Notes: generated by a model from the letters alone, not told the origin. A stretch of 32,406 bases of DNA from Lachnospiraceae bacterium (GCA_022781515.1 JALETI010000227.1:1-32406), one strand, 5' to 3'. Counted from the first letter of the stretch, positions 9,060-17,818 are shown. Translations and numbers: made by a program.

Positions 9060-9899
9060 TTACAGCTTGCCGCCGGATGTAGCAATACCTTCGATAAACT
9101 GTTTCTGGAAAATCAGATACAGAACGATCATAGGCAGACATGCCATCAGCGCTGCTGCCATCAGTTCGGGATAGTTATTGGAGAACTGACCCTGCATCTT
9201 TGCCAGACCGGCTGACAAAGTCGTGCTGGATGCGTTGGATGCAACGATCATGGGCCACATCAGATCCTTGAATGCAAATACTGCTGTAAAGATACCCAGA
9301 GATACCATTGCAGATCTTGTCAGCGGAGCCATGATCAGCAGGAACTTCTGACCGATATTGCATCCGTCAATACCTGCCGCTTCTTCCAGATCTTTGGGCA
9401 GACCCTGATAGCCGGTTTTCAGCAGGAATGTACCAAAAGCAGTAACCATACCGGGGAATACCAGACCGAAAATGGTGTTCAGTCCATGCAGGTTGGAAAC
9501 CATGATGTACTGAGGAATGATGAAAATCTGTCCGGGAACCATCATCTGAATCAGAACCAGTGAGAACAGGAAGTTCTTTCCGGGGAATTTCAGACGTCCG
9601 AATGCGTATCCTGCCATGGTAGCTGTTAATACGGCACATACCACACGGAAGAAGATCATCAGTAATGTGTTCTTATACAGATAAAAGAAATTATAACTCT
9701 TCCATACGGATTTGAAATTAGCCAGATTCCATGAGCTGGGGAAAATGATAAAAGGATTTACTGAAGTTGATTCCGAAATTGTTTTAAATGCTGTCAGGAG
9801 CATCCATGCGAAGGGGACAATCATAGTGATTGAGGCACAAATCAGGATGACATGAATGACAGCCTGAACAACTTTTTTCTTAGCTGCATAACTTTCCAT
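9060..9899 (-). CDS. Carbohydrate ABC transporter permease (MsmG-like, CUT1)
   Basis: Six hydrophobic segments and inner-membrane loop LPKDLEEAAGIDGCN (EAA motif). Confidence 0.94.
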   Translation of the reverse strand: MESYAAKKKVVQAVIHVILICASITMIVPFAWMLLTAFKTISESTSVNPFIIFPSSWNLANFKSVWKSYNFFYLYKNTLLMIFFRVVCAVLTATMAGYAFGRLKFPGKNFLFSLVLIQMMVPGQIFIIPQYIMVSNLHGLNTIFGLVFPGMVTAFGTFLLKTGYQGLPKDLEEAAGIDGCNIGQKFLLIMAPLTRSAMVSLGIFTAVFAFKDLMWPMIVASNASSTTLSAGLAKMQGQFSNNYPELMAAALMACLPMIVLYLIFQKQFIEGIATSGGKL

Positions 9900-9910
9900 T
9901 CAAAAACCTC

Positions 9911-10816
9911 CTAATTGTAGAATACCCATTTCTTCTCAGATGCCTGAAGAAGTTTGGTGATACCCAGAATAATTACCAGCATGACCATAACAATGGCAGC
10001 ACCGTAACCACGGTTTGCTTTGGTGAATGCATAGTCATAGAACAGATATACAACAGTCTGTACGGATTTCAGTGCCTGATTGGTGTTATCCATTACCATG
10101 TAGATCAGGTCGAATACCTGCAGTGCACCAATGATACGAGTCTGAAGAATAAAGAATAATGTAGGGCTTAACAGCGGAATCGTGATGTAGAAGAACTGGC
10201 TGATACCGGTTGCACCGTCAATATCAGCTGCTTCATAGTAATCATGGGGGATTTCCTGAAGACCGGAGATAAACAGGATCATATTGTAACCGACAATTGA
10301 CCACACACCGATGATTGCAATGGCAATCCACGCTACTCTGCTGTCAGATACCCATGCAATATCGGTACCAAACAGATGATTCAGTAAACCAAATTTCTGA
10401 TTGTACAGGAATTTCCAGACCATTGCCACTGCTGCAGGAGCTGCAACCATGGGCAGGAAGAAAATGGTACGATAACCACCGCGGAACGCAATCTTACGGT
10501 TCAGGAATACCGCAAGAATCAATGCGAATACAACTGAAAAAGGCACCTCGATGATCGCATATTTAAATGTGTTCACCAGACTTCCCCAGAATTCACCTGA
10601 CTGAAGAACCTTGGAATAGTTATCGAAACCTACAAATACATTACCTATACCAAAGTTACCTGTCTTACAAAACGACTGATAAACCGTGTAAAAAATCGGA
10701 TAGAAGTTTAATACGATCAGACCGATCATAGTGGGGGCAACAAAAGCAAGACCCCAGATGGCTTCGTTCTTCTCTGCTTTTGTCATCTTCTTCCGAGTTG
10801 TTTTGGGAGCACTCAT
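9911..10816 (-). CDS. Carbohydrate ABC transporter permease (MsmF-like, CUT1)
   Basis: EAA-type loop IPHDYYEAADIDGATGISQFFYITIPLLSP; paired with the adjacent permease. Confidence 0.94.
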   Translation of the reverse strand: MSAPKTTRKKMTKAEKNEAIWGLAFVAPTMIGLIVLNFYPIFYTVYQSFCKTGNFGIGNVFVGFDNYSKVLQSGEFWGSLVNTFKYAIIEVPFSVVFALILAVFLNRKIAFRGGYRTIFFLPMVAAPAAVAMVWKFLYNQKFGLLNHLFGTDIAWVSDSRVAWIAIAIIGVWSIVGYNMILFISGLQEIPHDYYEAADIDGATGISQFFYITIPLLSPTLFFILQTRIIGALQVFDLIYMVMDNTNQALKSVQTVVYLFYDYAFTKANRGYGAAIVMVMLVIILGITKLLQASEKKWVFYN

Positions 10817-10851
10817 GTGTTTTCCTCCTCCTTTGATTATTTCATACAGAA

Positions 10852-10874
10852 GCCTGTCAGTTTAACTGACAGGC
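10852..10874 (-). other. Intercistronic stem-loop between the binding-protein gene and the first permease gene
   Basis: Perfect inverted repeat GCCTGTCAGTT-T-AACTGACAGGC with no following T-run. Confidence 0.8.
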
Positions 10875-10911
10875 CCCTGTCCTAATCAAGTCAAATAATC
10901 AGCAAAACAGA

Positions 10912-12228
10912 TTATTCGTTAGCCAGTGCTTCGTTCATTTCTGCTGCCAGAGCATCCAGAACCTTATCTGCTGTAGAAGGATCATTCCATACTTCTACCA
11001 GAGCAGGCCGATATGTATCCCATCTGGAAGTATACTTGGAGTAGGGACGGAATACCAGAGTACCTTCTTCTTCCATTCTCAGGAATGCAGAAATATCCAT
11101 GCCTTCAAATGCATTTGCAAATGCGTCAGAGCATCCCTTATAACCTGCCATGGTAACACCCAGTTCAGCCTGCTTCAGCTGCATATCCTTGGATGTGAAC
11201 CATTCGATCAGGCTCCAGCAGGCATCCGGATTCTTTGTATCACTGGAAGCAGCCCATCCAAGGCCGTTGTACATGGTACATCTTTCGCCTTCGTCAGCCT
11301 GTCCGTTGCCGTTTGCATCATAGTAAGGCAGTAAAGCCCATCCATACTGGTCACGATGATCATCCTGATAGAAAGTATTGATCATCCAGGAACCCTGTGT
11401 GATCATACCGGCCATCTGGTTGTTAAACAGAACGTCTGTACCGTTTTCAGCAACCATAGCCTGAGAGCAGAATACATCGCTGCAGAGTTTACCGATAAAT
11501 TCAAAGGCTTTCTTGGTGTTGGGATCATCCCAGCCGGACTTCTTATGATCTTCTGTGATAACACATCCGCCGTAATCGTAGATGATATTCCAGTAACCAT
11601 CCTGGTCATTGGAAGTATTCATAACCGCACCGTAATATTCACCGTTACCTGCTTCTGTAATCTTCTTACCTGCTTCATAGTAATCATCCCAGGTCCAGTC
11701 ATCTGTGGGATAAGCAACACCTGCTTTATCAAAGATAGCTTTGTTATAAAGCAGAGCGATGGTATCATGATCCTTCGGTACTGCATACTGTTTGCCGTCC
11801 ATGGAGTACAGGGTGGTGATACCTTCATAGTAGTTGGACAGATCTGTAACTTCAGACTTGGAGATATAGTCGGTCAGATCCAGTAATTTGTCTGCTTCCA
11901 TATACATCTGTACGTTGTTGGAATGCATCCAGAATACGTCGGGCATTTCACCGCCGGATGCACCAGCTTCAAGAAGTGTCCAGTAATCATCCCAGGTAAC
12001 AACCTGAATGTTTACCTTGATTCCACTCTGTTCCGTCCAGAGATCAGCGATTTCCTGAAGACCTTTTAACTGTGTGTTGTCCCAGATCTTCACTTCAATA
12101 ACATCACTTCCGCCAGCAGAGCTGTTGCCGCCGGAGTTGCTGTCAGATGAGCCGCCGCCACATGCAGCCAGTGACATTGCCATTGCGCCAGTCAGAGCCA
12201 AAGCCATAAATCTTTTACTCTTTTTCAT
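10912..12228 (-). CDS. Extracellular sugar-binding lipoprotein (MsmE-like)
   Basis: Lipoprotein signal MKKSKRFMALALTGAMAMSLAACGGGSS; class-1 solute-binding protein features; AGGAGGAACTAT before ATG. Confidence 0.94.
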   Translation of the reverse strand: MKKSKRFMALALTGAMAMSLAACGGGSSDSNSGGNSSAGGSDVIEVKIWDNTQLKGLQEIADLWTEQSGIKVNIQVVTWDDYWTLLEAGASGGEMPDVFWMHSNNVQMYMEADKLLDLTDYISKSEVTDLSNYYEGITTLYSMDGKQYAVPKDHDTIALLYNKAIFDKAGVAYPTDDWTWDDYYEAGKKITEAGNGEYYGAVMNTSNDQDGYWNIIYDYGGCVITEDHKKSGWDDPNTKKAFEFIGKLCSDVFCSQAMVAENGTDVLFNNQMAGMITQGSWMINTFYQDDHRDQYGWALLPYYDANGNGQADEGERCTMYNGLGWAASSDTKNPDACWSLIEWFTSKDMQLKQAELGVTMAGYKGCSDAFANAFEGMDISAFLRMEEEGTLVFRPYSKYTSRWDTYRPALVEVWNDPSTADKVLDALAAEMNEALANE

Positions 12229-12299
12229 ATAGTTCCTCCTAATAATGTAAATAATTTGTAACCCCTGAGTTAACTTTCTTCAGGGAAGGTACTTTCATA

Positions 12300-12348
12300 T
12301 TACATGAGGAGAAGTCCGGCTTACATGGTATAATGTAATATAAACATG
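12300..12348. promoter_or_regulatory. Putative operator: three direct repeats (TTACATG, TTACATG, AAACATG) at exact 21-bp period
   Basis: CATG cores at 12303, 12324 and 12345 upstream of msmE. Confidence 0.55.
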
Positions 12349-12650
12349 TACTTTTGTTATATTCATCCCTTTCTCTTTTTTTACTAAGAATCTGTATATT
12401 ATTTTGTTAATATTCCCGATTTTACGTTTTTTTCTGTTAATATATCCAATTTTTCTTTTGAATACACCCGTTTCATTTCGTTTTTATCAATAAAACATAT
12501 TTCTTTTCCAAAAAAAATGCCATCAAAAAATAATCGTTTTTACAAAAAAAACTAACAAAAATGCACATTTCAAATTTTACACAAATAAATCACACATAAT
12601 TTGTCCTGTGCATAGATTAATATGAAAACGGCTGTTGAAGGTGGAGCGAA

Positions 12651-13271
12651 ATGATTGCCTTTTTAAATCCTCTCTCTTCCGAAGAAGAATCAAAATATCT
12701 CAGAGAGGCTGCGGCCGGTAACAGAAATGCCCGGAAAAAACTGATTGAACATAATATGCGTCTGGTTGCACATATCGCAAAAAAATATACTTCCACAGCC
12801 CGTGAGCCGGAAGATCTGATATCCATCGGAACAGTAGGTCTGATCAAAGGGATTGATACCTACAGCGAAAGAAAAGGAAGCCGTCTGGCTACATACTGTG
12901 CCAGATGTATTGAAAATGAAATCCTGATGCAGCTTCGTTCTGATAAAAAAAGAAATCGTGAAGTATCTCTGTTTGAACCAATCGGAACAGATCGTGAGGG
13001 AAATGAAATTAATCTATGTGACATTCTGGAAAATAATGAAAAAGACATTCTGGATCTGCTGATCACAAAACAGGCACTGGCCAAACTGCAGCCATCCCTT
13101 TTTTCCTGTCTGAAAACACGAGAACGATCCGTCCTGAATATGCGGTATGGTCTGAACGGATCTCAGGAGCTGACTCAACGGGAAATAGCATCAAAGATGA
13201 ATGTCAGTCGAAGTTATATCAGCCGAATCGAAAAATCCGCATTGATGAAACTTCGGCAGGAACTGAACTGA
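12651..13271 (+). CDS. sigK: RNA polymerase sporulation sigma factor, SigK type, without pro-sequence
   Basis: NPLSSEEESKYLREAAAGNRNARKKLIEHNMRLVAHIAKKY, EDLISIGTVGLIKGIDTYS, LATYCARCIENEILM, TQREIASKMNVSRSYISRIEKSALMKL; closest to SigK by recalled motifs. In-frame TGA at 12636-12638 excludes an N-terminal extension. Confidence 0.88.
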   Translation: MIAFLNPLSSEEESKYLREAAAGNRNARKKLIEHNMRLVAHIAKKYTSTAREPEDLISIGTVGLIKGIDTYSERKGSRLATYCARCIENEILMQLRSDKKRNREVSLFEPIGTDREGNEINLCDILENNEKDILDLLITKQALAKLQPSLFSCLKTRERSVLNMRYGLNGSQELTQREIASKMNVSRSYISRIEKSALMKLRQELN

Positions 13272-13295
13272 GTTGTATTTGAATAAAACGCTGAT

Positions 13296-13396
13296 AAAGC
13301 CAGGTAATATAACCGCCTGCCATCCATTTCCGATTCATCAGAAACAGGATTGCCGATACAACGTATTTCAGCAGTTATACTTACACTGGCTTTTTT
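13296..13396 (+). terminator. Extended stem-loop with T-run downstream of sigK; terminator or small structured RNA
   Basis: AAAGCCAG-GTAATATAAC ... GTTATACTTAC-A-CTGGCTTTTTT closes a large internal loop and ends in TTTTTT. Confidence 0.55.
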
Positions 13397-13419
13397 GATG
13401 TCTGCAATACAAAATGAAA

Positions 13420-14016
13420 TCAATCGTTTATGATATGTCCAAGATCCACATGCTTTCGAATCATATTATTGTACATGTGCTCCCATAATATTTCCGATCC
13501 TTTTGCAGTATTTTTATTCCGGTTCATGATCTGATGAAGATGAACACCATGTTCGACCCAGGATTTTCCATTTGATGCATCATTCAGGATCAGGGGCTGT
13601 ATGTTGTCCATGGTGCGGGCAAACCGGGATTCTGCAGTTTCACATGCTTCAAATTCTTCCCACAGGGCACGTAATTTCGTCCCCTGATCTTCCGGAAGGA
13701 TTCCAAAGATCCGATCTGCTGCTTTTACTTCTCTCTCCCGCTGGGTGCTCTTTGCAGCATCATCATACGCATACGTATCCCCGGCATCAATCTCAACCAG
13801 ATCATGAATCAGCAGCATCATAATGGTTTTCAGTACATCGATCTCCTCATTGGCGTATTCGCAGAGCAGAAAGGTCATGATCGCCATATGCCATGCGTGC
13901 TCCGCATCATTTTCCTTACGACTGCCATCGGAAAGGTAGGTCTGCCGACCAATCATTTTTTCTTTGTCAATTTCACGGCAGAATTCAATTTGTTGTTCCA
14001 GTCTTGTTTGATTCAT
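13420..14016 (-). CDS. HD domain hydrolase (YfbR/5'-deoxynucleotidase-like)
   Basis: NDAEHAWHMAIMTFLL and LLIHDLVEIDAGDTYAYD: H...HD...D motif layout. Confidence 0.87.
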   Translation of the reverse strand: MNQTRLEQQIEFCREIDKEKMIGRQTYLSDGSRKENDAEHAWHMAIMTFLLCEYANEEIDVLKTIMMLLIHDLVEIDAGDTYAYDDAAKSTQREREVKAADRIFGILPEDQGTKLRALWEEFEACETAESRFARTMDNIQPLILNDASNGKSWVEHGVHLHQIMNRNKNTAKGSEILWEHMYNNMIRKHVDLGHIIND

Positions 14017-14275
14017 CTTTTCGTATCCTCGTCTTTCTATACCATCTTTTGGTTCTGCACTCCATCCGGATCATAGTTGTTTCGCAAATCGAATCCGGTG
14101 CCAAATCTCTGCAAACGTGATTTGAACAAATGGAACGCAAAACATCATTTCCGTTATTATACAGGAAACAACTGGAATTGGCGAGCAAATTAACGAAATC
14201 AACTTGCATGTCCGGTTTCTTTCCTGTAAAATGCTGTTTGAAACGATTAGAAAACTGACAAGGATTGAAATAAAT

Positions 14276-15001
14276 ATGAAATTACAACAATTATACAGCT
14301 ACACACGTCGTGCAATTGATGATTACGGAATGATTGAGGAAGGTGATCGGATCGCCATCGGCATATCCGGAGGAAAAGACAGTCTCACTCTCCTGTATGC
14401 TCTGCATGGGCTACGCAGATTTTATCCCAGAAAATTTGAAATCGAAGCCATTACTGTCCATATGGGATATGAGGGTTTTGACCTCTCACCGATTCAAAAT
14501 CTGTGCAGAGATCTGGATATCCACTATTCCATTGTCGATACGGAAATCAAAAAGATCGTTTTTGATATTCGAAAAGAGGAAAATCCCTGTGCACTCTGTG
14601 CCACATTGCGAAAAGGAGCTTTCAACAACTATGCTGCTTCCATCGGGTGCAATAAGGTGGCGTACGCACACCATAAAGATGATATCGTGGAGACCATGCT
14701 GATGTCCCTTCTTTTTGAAGGACGATTTCATTCTTTTTCTCCGGTAACCGGGCTGGATCGATCCGGTCTGACCGTAATTCGTCCGCTTATGTATGTGAAA
14801 GAATCCGATATCATAGGTTTTACAAACAAAATGAATCTGCCTGTATGTAAAAATCCCTGTCCCGCTGATGGTCATACACAGAGAGAAGAAATGAAAAACA
14901 TCCTGAAGGAACTGAATCAGAAATATCCCGGCTGTAAAGAAAGAATGTTTACCGCAATCTGCAATGGGCATATTCCTTCCTGGCCGGAGAAAGTAAGGTA
15001 A
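14276..15001 (+). CDS. TtcA-like PP-loop tRNA 2-thiolation/ATPase family protein
   Basis: GISGGKDSLTLLYAL PP-loop, CALC and CKNPC cysteine motifs. Start MKLQQLYSY at 14276 preferred over the ORF-track start 14204. Confidence 0.88.
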   Translation: MKLQQLYSYTRRAIDDYGMIEEGDRIAIGISGGKDSLTLLYALHGLRRFYPRKFEIEAITVHMGYEGFDLSPIQNLCRDLDIHYSIVDTEIKKIVFDIRKEENPCALCATLRKGAFNNYAASIGCNKVAYAHHKDDIVETMLMSLLFEGRFHSFSPVTGLDRSGLTVIRPLMYVKESDIIGFTNKMNLPVCKNPCPADGHTQREEMKNILKELNQKYPGCKERMFTAICNGHIPSWPEKVR

Positions 15002-15004
15002 TCT

Positions 15005-16063
15005 ATGTCTGACAACAAATCACGTCCTTATCACGAACAGATTGATATTGAAAATACAATCCGGCTCCGTGAACTGATTGCGGAACTCCCCGGATTTGTA
15101 CGCGACTTCTTCCGGGGGATTGAACAGACCACTTCCTCCAAAACACGGATTGCTTATGCCTATGATCTGAGGATTTTTTTTCATTATCTGAAGGAAAACC
15201 GTCCGGATCTGGAAGACATCCCGATTGCAGATCTGACTCCTGCCTATCTGGAAACCCTGAAGCCGGCTGATCTGGAAGAATATATGGAGTATCTGAAATA
15301 TTACCACAAAGGCGATGAAGATCGACTGAATCAGACAAGGGGAATTATGCGTAAAATATCTTCCCTGAAGGCATTTTACAACTATTTTTATCGGAGAGAA
15401 GTGATTCAGTACAATCCGGCTGCCCTGGTGGAACTTCCAAAGGATCATGAAAAGCCCATCATCCGTCTGGATGCAGATGAAGTGGCTGTCCTGCTGGATT
15501 CTGTGGAACAGGGCGACCATCTGACCAGACAGCAGAAAAACTTTCACAACAAAACCAGAACAAGGGATCTTGCTATTCTGACCATGTTATTAGGTACCGG
15601 AATTCGTGTTTCCGAATGTGTCGGACTGGATATTACGGATCTTGACTTTAAAAACTCCGGGTTTAAAATCCATCGAAAAGGCGGAAAAGAAGTCATACTC
15701 TATTTTGGCGATGAAGTGGAGGAAGCACTCCTTGATTATCTGGAAGAACGGAAGACCATCATACCCTGTGAAGGATCGGAAAATGCTCTGTTTCTCTCCC
15801 TCCAGAAAAAACGAATCAGCGTCCGCTCCGTTGAAAAACTGGTAAAAAAATACACACAGGCTGTTACTTCGTTAAAAACCATAACCCCCCATAAACTGCG
15901 CAGTACCTTTGGTACCCAGCTTTATCAGGAAACCGGAGATATTTATCTGGTGGCAGATGTACTGGGGCATTCCGATGTCAATACAACCAGAAAACACTAT
16001 GCCGCCATCGAGGATCAGAAACGAAGACAGGCCAGAAACAAGGTTCATCTGCGAAGGGATTGA
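15005..16063 (+). CDS. Tyrosine recombinase (XerC/XerD-like)
   Basis: Catalytic residues in TGIRVSE, HRKGGKE, HKLRSTF, LGHSDVNTTRKHY; N-terminal SAM-like core-binding domain. Confidence 0.92.
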   Translation: MSDNKSRPYHEQIDIENTIRLRELIAELPGFVRDFFRGIEQTTSSKTRIAYAYDLRIFFHYLKENRPDLEDIPIADLTPAYLETLKPADLEEYMEYLKYYHKGDEDRLNQTRGIMRKISSLKAFYNYFYRREVIQYNPAALVELPKDHEKPIIRLDADEVAVLLDSVEQGDHLTRQQKNFHNKTRTRDLAILTMLLGTGIRVSECVGLDITDLDFKNSGFKIHRKGGKEVILYFGDEVEEALLDYLEERKTIIPCEGSENALFLSLQKKRISVRSVEKLVKKYTQAVTSLKTITPHKLRSTFGTQLYQETGDIYLVADVLGHSDVNTTRKHYAAIEDQKRRQARNKVHLRRD

Positions 16064-16073
16064 AGCTTTTTTT

Positions 16074-16110
16074 GAACAAAAAAGACAGGAGAACCCTGTC
16101 TTTTTTGTTC
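16074..16110. terminator. Bidirectional rho-independent terminator
   Basis: Perfect 16-bp stem GAACAAAAAAGACAGG / CCTGTCTTTTTTGTTC with a 5-nt loop, between convergent genes. Confidence 0.92.
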
Positions 16111-16162
16111 TTATCTATCTCTGTTTTGTTGATATTGAAACAAATCCGTCCCGCATCCGCAA

Positions 16163-16729
16163 TCACTCTCCTGCTGCCAGCTTTTCTGCATCTTTTTCTC
16201 CGCAGTAGATCAGAAGAAGCTGCCCTTCCTTCACCTGGTCTCCGCGCAGATGATTCATCTGTGCAACATTATACATATAGGTGCGGATATCATCCTCTGT
16301 GGATCCATGCCACTCCTTTGCAATGTCCCAAAGAGTATCGCCTCTCTGAACAACAATTTCATGATAAATCGTTTCGCCGTTTTTTAACAGTGCACTGTCA
16401 TCCCGTGCCGAAGCTGCAATGGTTCCGAAAATAAGTGTCATTGACACACTTGTAATCAGAAAAGTGAGCAGGACTACAAGAATCAGGACACTTCTGCTGA
16501 ACATGCGTCCTCTGCTCTGCTTTTCTCTCTTTCCCCTGTTCTTCAAGCCGGTTCCTGCCGGGGATAACACGTTTTTCTTATGTTCAGCCGAATGCTTATT
16601 TCCTGCACGAACAGATGAATGTCCATGGGCTTCAAAATCAAATACCGGCATGCAGATTGCTTTTCCATTGTTCGATGACATATCGGGTACCGTATAATAT
16701 CTGTCAGCTGTTGTATATCTTCCTTCCAT
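16163..16729 (-). CDS. LysM domain membrane protein, YneA-like (candidate SOS cell-division inhibitor)
   Basis: Single TM (SVLILVVLLTFLITSVSMTLIFG) and LysM-like EIVVQRGDTLWDIAKEWHG...NHLRGDQVKEGQLLLI; divergent from lexA. Start ATG 16729 follows AGGAGGAGAG. Confidence 0.85.
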   Translation of the reverse strand: MEGRYTTADRYYTVPDMSSNNGKAICMPVFDFEAHGHSSVRAGNKHSAEHKKNVLSPAGTGLKNRGKREKQSRGRMFSRSVLILVVLLTFLITSVSMTLIFGTIAASARDDSALLKNGETIYHEIVVQRGDTLWDIAKEWHGSTEDDIRTYMYNVAQMNHLRGDQVKEGQLLLIYCGEKDAEKLAAGE

Positions 16730-16821
16730 TGTATCTCTCCTCCTGATCGTATTGTATGTATGATCCGTGCAGTTTCTTTTAATCTGATGGATCCTCATCT
16801 TTCTCCTGTAACTCCATCAGC

Positions 16822-16846
16822 GAACATATGTTGTGAACAGTTGTTC
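16822..16846. promoter_or_regulatory. Two LexA-box-like sites, GAACATATGTTG and GAACAGTTGTTC
   Basis: Match to GAAC-N4-GTTC; the second is exact, the first has one mismatch. Confidence 0.8.
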
Positions 16847-16876
16847 TGTTTGGCTGATATCAGCATTATATTACAC

Positions 16877-16951
16877 AAACAAATGTTTGTCAATCTCTTT
16901 TTTCGAACATTTGTTTTTTATTTTGCTTGATTTTTTTTCGAACATGTGTTA
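16877..16951. promoter_or_regulatory. Three further LexA-box-like sites: AAACAAATGTTT, GAACATTTGTTT, GAACATGTGTTA
   Basis: Degenerate GAAC-N4-GTTC sites at 16877-16888, 16905-16916 and 16940-16951, upstream of lexA. Confidence 0.65.
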
Positions 16952-17065
16952 TGATTTTTTTATCAAAACGGCATGGACCACTTTCATTCAGTCTGTTTTA
17001 TTGCTGCTGTTGAAAGGTTATTGACATGAATTGCCGTATTCTACAGATTAAAGGGAGGTTATGAT

Positions 17066-17704
17066 ATGGCAAAAGGTAAAATTTCTCCTAAACAGCAGGA
17101 AATCCTTGATTTTATCAAATCTGAAATCATCAGCCGCGGATATCCGCCGGCTGTCCGTGATATTTGTGAAGCAGTACATCTGAAATCCACATCATCCGTG
17201 CATTCTCATCTGGAAACACTTGAGAAGAATGGATTCATCCGAAAAGACCCCACAAAACCGAGGGCAATTGAGATTCTAGACGATGAATTCAATGTCACCA
17301 GAAAAGAGATGGTGAATATCCCTGTAGTCGGTACGGTGGCTGCCGGTATTCCGATTCTTGCCACAGAGAATATTGACAACTATATTCCTGTCCCTTCGGA
17401 TATGCTTCCCAACGCAGGCAATCATAAGTTCTTTATTCTGAACGTAAAGGGCGACAGTATGATCAACTGCGGCATCCTGAACGGTGATCAGATCATTGTG
17501 GAGCAGCAGGAAACCGCTCACAATGGTGAGATTATCGTTGCACTGGTGGATGATTCTGCAACCGTTAAGCGTTTTTACAGGGAAGCCGACTGCATCCGTC
17601 TCCAGCCGGAGAATGACACCATGGATCCGATCATTATCCCTGCAGGTACCGATGTGTCCATCCTTGGTAAAGTGGTTGGCTTGATGCGGATGAATATATC
17701 TTGA
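17066..17704 (+). CDS. lexA: LexA repressor
   Basis: N-terminal HTH (SPKQQEILDFIKSEIISRGYPPAVRDI), cleavage-site region VVGTVAAGIPILA, catalytic GDSMI Ser and SATVKRF Lys. Confidence 0.97.
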   Translation: MAKGKISPKQQEILDFIKSEIISRGYPPAVRDICEAVHLKSTSSVHSHLETLEKNGFIRKDPTKPRAIEILDDEFNVTRKEMVNIPVVGTVAAGIPILATENIDNYIPVPSDMLPNAGNHKFFILNVKGDSMINCGILNGDQIIVEQQETAHNGEIIVALVDDSATVKRFYREADCIRLQPENDTMDPIIIPAGTDVSILGKVVGLMRMNIS

Positions 17705-17722
17705 TTCACCTCATAACTCACG

Positions 17723-17776
17723 ATAAAAACGCCGCAGGGACGATTGTACAGTCAATCGCTCCTGCGGCGTTTTTAT
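17723..17776. terminator. Rho-independent terminator downstream of lexA
   Basis: ATAAAAACGCCGCAGG ... CCTGCGGCGTTTTTAT perfect 16-bp arms with an inner CGATTG/CAATCG stem. Confidence 0.92.
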
Positions 17777-17818
17777 GATTCACTGGCTGAGCCCATTTGA
17801 AATCTTTAGAAATGTCAA

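Noticed and set aside
2790-9639. Other long antisense or alternative-frame ORFs (e.g. 2790-3548 +, 5520-6029 +, 8054-8326 -, 9367-9639 -)
   Set aside because: Each overlaps a well-supported gene in another frame; no domain signal.
15005-16063. Tyrosine recombinase as part of a prophage or integrative element
   Set aside because: Flanked by housekeeping genes; no phage, relaxase or attachment-site-like repeats seen; better explained as a Xer-type chromosomal recombinase.
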